This document shows, in pieces, positions 58,935 to 64,000 of a stretch of DNA of 64,000 nucleotides; position 1 is the first letter of the stretch; every line of letters begins with the position of its first letter. Source of the DNA: Dermatemys mawii (taxonomy: Eukaryota > Chordata > Testudines > Dermatemydidae); the NCBI GenBank assembly GCA_007922305.1, contig ML677335.1, positions 21,883,933-21,947,932 on the forward strand. The letters are read 5' to 3'. Both the position numbers and the translations under genes were made by a program. A model generated the notes under the pieces. That model did no database searches, was not told the DNA's origin, and worked only from the letters and a program-made list of their open reading frames with translations.

Positions 58935-59415
58935 AGGCTACACTTATGTAATGGAGGTCATGGAAGTCACAAAATCCGTGACTTCCAGAGACCCTCCATG
59001 ACATTCTCTGCTTTAGCCCCGGGGGCTGCAGGCCTCAGGAGCTGGCAGCCAGCAGGGCCCTGGTAGGATTTCCGCAACAGGTGACAGCAGTGACAGCTTA
59101 TGGGGCTCCTTGCAAGGTTCCAGCGACACGTGACAGACTCCTAAGGGGGCCATCCTCAGGGTTCCAGCGACGGGCAACAGCCTCGGGGAGAGGGACACAT
59201 CGGGCGAGCAGCTGGGGGTGTCCCATTTTCCCTTTGAGGAATATGGTCACCCTGCAGCTCCCAGATGCCATGGGCGGAGGGGGTACCCCATAGCTCCCAG
59301 CCACCATGGTGTCAGAGGACACCGTGGAGTCACAGCTTCCATGAATTTGTTTATTGCCCGTGGACCTGTCTGTGACTTTTACTAAAAATAACCATGACAA
59401 AATCTTAGTCTTAAC
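58935..59415. repeat. GC-rich dispersed repeat candidate
   Basis: Begins AAGGCTACACTTATGTAATG with GTCATGGAAGTCACAAAATC. It ends ACTTTTACTAAAAATAACCA and ACAAAATCTTAGTCTTAA. The middle is GC-rich with repeated GGTTCCAGCGAC(A/G) blocks (59116 and 59160). Overlapping open frames on both strands show no conserved protein. Confidence 0.5.
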
Positions 59416-59541
59416 CAGGATTCATTCTCTGAGCAGTGTCCATTCCTGAGCATTGAATGAGGCTGGAAAACATAGTATGTGATTTCATAATTAAAGACGT
59501 CATCAAATGCAGCTGCACGGGGGTGGGGAGGGGGATAACAA

Positions 59542-59681
59542 CAAGATGGGTGAGGTAATAGCTTTTGTTGGACCAACTTGTGTCTCTCACCAACAGAAGT
59601 TGGTCCAATAAAAGATATTCCCTTACCCATCTAGTCTGTCTAATATCCTGGGACTGACATTTCTACAACTACACTGCAACG
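59542..59681. mobile_element. Foldback retroelement remnant (TTGGACCAACTT type)
   Basis: Inverted arms: GATGGGTGAGGTAATAGCTT with TTGTTGGACCAACTT (59544-59579), and AGTTGGTCCAATAAAAGATA with TTCCCTTACCCATC (59597-59632). Then comes AATATCCTGGGACTGACAT and ACAACTACACTGCAAC. The tail resembles the end of Penelope-type repeats seen elsewhere in the window, but the relation is less clear. Confidence 0.6.
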
Positions 59682-62600
59682 TACAAGGGGATCAAACTAA
59701 GGTTGCATAGTCAACCTTAGTACTTTCATTTCCTAACTTTTGAGTGTTTGATTTTGCAAACTTAACATACTTTTTGGATGTAATTTATCTATAGACCAGT
59801 TCTGAGAGACTACTTAGCACATTTTAAGTTAGGCAGCAGAGACACTCTCTACACCTTTCTTTGCATCTTTCCAAATTAGCATGAGGAAGCCAGAAAGGCC
59901 AGTGAGTTTATTCTCTTTAATGCACCACGGAAGGAGTTGGGGAATTGGAACTTTTGTTCTTGGCAGTAGAAAAGCTCTTCACCTCAAAGTTCTAGGCATA
60001 CGTACTAAAAAGGTCTGTATCATTTTTTTATAATTTAAATAATTTTCATTAAAAAGGGTTTGTGAAGGCAGGTCTATAATTGATAGACTAGACCTCTCAC
60101 CACTGACCAATGCTTTTTGATCAGTCCTGAGAGATCTTGAAAGCTCAACAGTACCTTCAGCATTGAGTTGTTGGTCCTTTTAGATGGGAGAAAAGTAATA
60201 GCCCTTCACAGATGAAAGATCGTATTTGTTACATTCTTTGTGTGATGTTTTTGCAGTACCCTGTGGTATATTGAAAATGTTAGCACTTATAGCCTGAAAA
60301 ATAGCTTACTGGTGAAAATTAAATTAAAGTTTATTCTTATGGAACTATTGCTAAACTGCAATGATAGCACAACATTGCTCTAAAACAAAGAGTAAATAAC
60401 TTGGTTTGAAAAGGAAGTGTGTGTTTAGTGTACTCATGTAAGCCTTGTTAAAATGGCACAAGTTTGCATCAATTTTGAGTCCTGGGGAACTCCACCAGTG
60501 GGAAATTGAAGTATAGACTGTCCCTTTTCAGAGGCATTTCCTTCTTGCTTTTCTAGCAGGGGTTTCTTCCTTGCATGTCCAGTTCCTGCTGCCTGTGAAC
60601 GTCTTGGAAAGTTTGTTTTTTCTCTTGACTGCGTAGAATGCTTGCCTTGCATTTCAGGTGCGGTTTTTTAAACACTGATGGATATTTACTGTGTTACTGA
60701 GAGGAGTATCTGTAAATGTCTTTTTCCAGTCTCAGGAGACCACCAATAATAATGGTAGCTGCTTAATTCTTGATTCTCCTGAAATTGTATAAATTCACAT
60801 TTAGAGGGAGAAAGCCCCGTGAAAGGTTTTATGTCTCATCTTCAAATATATCCTAAAGATAAAAGATTTAGATTAAAATTCTTTCCATTGGTATATGCTA
60901 TCAAAGATGGTAAGCCAAAGTGCTTTCTGTCTAAAATAAAGAACACGCAAGAGGGTATTTTCCTAACTTTTCTAAGCTACTTTTTAATATTCTGATCTCT
61001 GAATTTGACATTCAGAACCTGTTTTTTGCTTATATGAAGATAAAACAGGAGTGTTCTAGAACCTGCAGATGCTGCTACTGTAGTCAACTTTTCCACTATA
61101 TACAAAGGCTTAAAACTCAATTATAAAATTCACTAGGCAATGAAATGCTTCATAAGATTTAAGCTTGAGCAATTTTTTTATTTTCAGACTTAAAACTAGA
61201 CCATCCTTATGTAACATGGATTGTGAAATATATTGCTTTCTAAAAAGTCAATAAAAAGGAAAAAACAATTACTGGGATTTTTTTGTCTGTCCTTGCTTCA
61301 GTGTACACTGCAGGACCTATCTGCTTAGTTTTGCCTCGGACTGAACAAGGAAGGCTCTGTTCTGGACTCTTCAGTCTAAAGGACTACTTTTTTTTTTTAA
61401 TGGATGTTTTAACTTGATATTCAGGTGCTAAGGTGATGGGTGCCACTTAAAAAATCTCTAAATGGCTTTGATGCGTTAGAATTTGAATAGCATGATTTAG
61501 TATCAGTCTTTTTTGTTATGTTGAAAACAGAAATAAAATGTCCTTGGTATTAATATTTGAAAACATGGCTATTAGGTATTTAACCCATAACTTTAATGGG
61601 AATTTCATATCTATTTTTCTTCATGTACATGTACAGCTTTGTACATGCCACAAGAGAGGTAGTGTTACAGAATATCTGCTCAAATTCACTTTTAGAGGAA
61701 CTGCCTTAAAAGTTTACACAGATCTAGGACCACTGTGCTGGTTGTGAAGGAGTTTTTCTGGTTGGAGTAAGCAACGTGCATTTACCCAATCTCCGTCTAG
61801 ACTATGAAAATAGGAGACACATTTGCACATTCTGAATGCTACTGAGCACTATTGAATTGACCAGGATCAGTTAATATTTTTTTAAAGAGTCTATCTTGGT
61901 CTAATCAAGATGCTATGTGGAAGTGAAAAATGTGCTAGTTAAAATGTGTTGACTAACATGATTCTAAAACATTGCCTATTTTCCTGGTCTAGCTGTGCTC
62001 ACAGCAGGATCTCTATCTGTTTGTTTAATTTTAAATTGACCCTGCCAGTCAGGAGCTCAGGAAGGTAAAATACCATGCACCCCAGAACTAATTGTGCACA
62101 GTAAACAGGTATATTGCTATGTAACTTTGTGAATGTATGAAAGTAAGTTTTAAGTCCTTGGCATTGATTGGATGTGATTTCAGAGAACCTTAAATGGTGA
62201 CCTTAAAAAACAAGCAATTTGTCTAAAATGGAAATGAAAGAGAAAATCATCCCCGTGGGATTTCTGCAAGGGATTTGGCTTTCCATTAGAAAGAACTTTG
62301 TTTGACAAATGTCCCTTTGGTTTCCGTAAATATTTGTGAAAAATTGCTTTCTTTTTTGTAGTACTAGTTAAAAACTAAAACACAGAAAATCATAAATGAA
62401 AATGCAAGGTTTAACTTTAACCCTACAAAAATCCAGGAAAATCAGAGCAAAGGCTGGTATGCTATAACTTAACGGATTTAGATGTCTCTACAGTATGTAG
62501 GTCTCTGTGACAGATGACAGGTTCTGTTTCAGTCTTGATCCTGAATACCCTGATCGTTATAAAGCTTCAAACCAAAACATTTGTCTTTTTTCCAGTGTGA

Positions 62601-64000
62601 ATATTCATAACTATCTATGAAAGAAAAGTTTATAACATTTTAGTATCTGTTTTGAATAGTCCATAGAACTAAGGGCGGTCAGTTGGAACTGAAAGGGAAT
62701 TTGCTTTATGGCAAGCTGAAATTTACAGTATCTTAAGCATTCATTTTTCATAGATGGATATACAATTTCTGTAACCTGAAAGAAGTAAAAATGGAACAAA
62801 AACTTCATCTCAACAGCTATTGTAAATCAAAATGGTTAAGGTTGAACTATAGTCTGTCATTAATTACAAACAAAAAAAAATCCAACTTCTGGGTGAAATT
62901 ACTAATTTAATTGTATGCCATATGCTTTGTTATTTTGGAAAGGGAAAACTGTGAAGTGATTGCTTAGCACAACTTTTTGATGCTTTGATGCACATGGGAC
63001 CAAAGTGGCCATTGAAACATAAGCATTAATTGCATGGATAAACTTGTTGAATGTATGTCTCCATCTCCCAGGATGAAATACAAATAGTCATTTTAAATGA
63101 CTTGCCAAAGTACTTTTTTCCAAAAGCAACATATTAAATGTTGCTCATTAAGTAGTTTTTGAAATGCAAAATGGTGCTATAGGGGTTTATTTAGATTAGC
63201 TTTTTAAATGCAACAGAGGTGACCACTGAAATTCACAGAACTTTCTGACTTTGTGGAGAAGACATTAGTAAATCTGACAAAAGATACAGCTTTATATATT
63301 CATTTTATCTCAGTATTAGATGACGTGTATACTTTGATCTTTTAACTATAGATTATACCTGGCAACAGCCAGAGTACTAGGTTCTCTTATTGCTCCTCCA
63401 CCGGCATTCTAACAGAGTGGCAGTGCAGATAGCTATACTGGGCAGTCAGCCAGAAGATTCCAGTACTGTGACTTCACCACCGAGTTTCTTTTATATAACA
63501 CTCTGGTCTTGGCTCATGAATGAGCCCTGAAGGATATAATTTTTTGCTCCTAACTTAAACAAACAAAAACCCCTCCAGAGGGTATAGAAAGTGAGGTGCG
63601 GGAAAGGTACCACGTTGGATTTTACATGAAACCTAAGTTCAGATTTGGTTTAGCTGACAGGAATTTGTCTGCAACTGAAAACTGTCCCATTATTTGGCAG
63701 TCTTTGCTCAAGAGAGGGCCAGACCTCTCCGGGGCCTAACTGTGTGGCAAGTCAAAATCAAGATGCACTGGCAGAATATGAGAGGAAGCTTGCAAAATAC
63801 TTCTCAATGCTTTGCTTGGTTGCAGCCTCTGTATGTGTCACTTGAGACCAAAAAATCAAAAATTCCTTTAAGGAAAATAAAAGGGAAAAAATCAACATCC
63901 CTGCCCCTCTCCGCTTGCATTACCTGAGATCAGAGTAAGGAAAATCAAACATTTTTCTTGACCTTATATTTGTCAGGCTTTTGACAGAGTTTATAAAGAT

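Larger units (their letters stand above)
54740..64000 (+). other. MICU1: MICU1 intron after the microexon (5' part)
   Basis: From GTACTG onward no further MICU1 exon was seen; in particular nothing encodes the expected KISQEREKF start of the next exon. Repeats are listed separately. Nothing is recognised in 54890-56150, 57150-58415, or 59690-64000, which is AT-rich unique-looking intron. Confidence 0.8.

Noticed and set aside
54740..64000. Search for the next constitutive MICU1 exon (KISQEREKF and following)
   Set aside because: No segment with this coding potential and an AG acceptor was seen. It must lie beyond the window.

Overview
This is a vertebrate nuclear window made almost entirely of introns. 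It carries the 5' coding part of one gene on the + strand, MICU1, which encodes the gatekeeper and sensor subunit of the mitochondrial calcium uniporter complex. Four ordinary coding exons are legible with intact GT/AG borders and matching phases: 16467-16628 (start codon at 16468), 33203-33383, 39489-39651 and 47181-47224. Joined in order they encode residues 1-183. A 12-nt in-frame exon at 54728-54739 (codes for DFWQ) matches the position, size and near-identical sequence of the striated-muscle MICU1.1 microexon (EFWQ in mammals). The non-coding first exon lies upstream of the window. The EF-hand exons lie downstream of it.

The repeats suggest a non-avian sauropsid, most likely a turtle, with a crocodilian not excluded. 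They include CR1-type LINE fragments, a Penelope-like retroelement with a GIY-YIG endonuclease remnant, several hAT-type non-autonomous DNA transposons with 8-bp target duplications, about 280-bp terminal-inverted-repeat elements with 3-bp target duplications (PIF/Harbinger style), MIR-like SINE remnants and two LTR-like stretches. This assignment rests on repeat types recognised by eye, not on a database search.

Layout: 1-16466 is intron 1 (3' part). It holds a 3-bp-TSD MITE (2652-2942), a Penelope-type foldback insertion (3694-3881), a long minus-strand CR1 LINE carcass (about 4110-8060) and several hAT elements. 16629-33202 is intron 2. It has a rearranged Penelope-like element (about 16860-18283), two CR1 3' ends each split by a hAT element (19511-20023 and 20600-21268), more MITEs and CR1 pieces, and a candidate solo LTR. 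33384-39488 is intron 3, repeat-poor apart from a candidate LTR-like segment. 39652-47180 is intron 4. It holds a 1-kb hAT element with an internal minisatellite, a nested hAT-in-MITE pair and two Penelope-type foldback repeats. 47225-54727 leads to the microexon, and 54740-64000 is the start of the following intron.

The most interesting items are the conserved muscle-type microexon with GCATG sites just downstream, and a family of very short palindromic insertions with 12-13-bp target duplications. Those insertions seem to be terminal-repeat fragments of the Penelope-like element, and their core resembles a hammerhead ribozyme. No second gene, tRNA, rRNA or CRISPR array was found.
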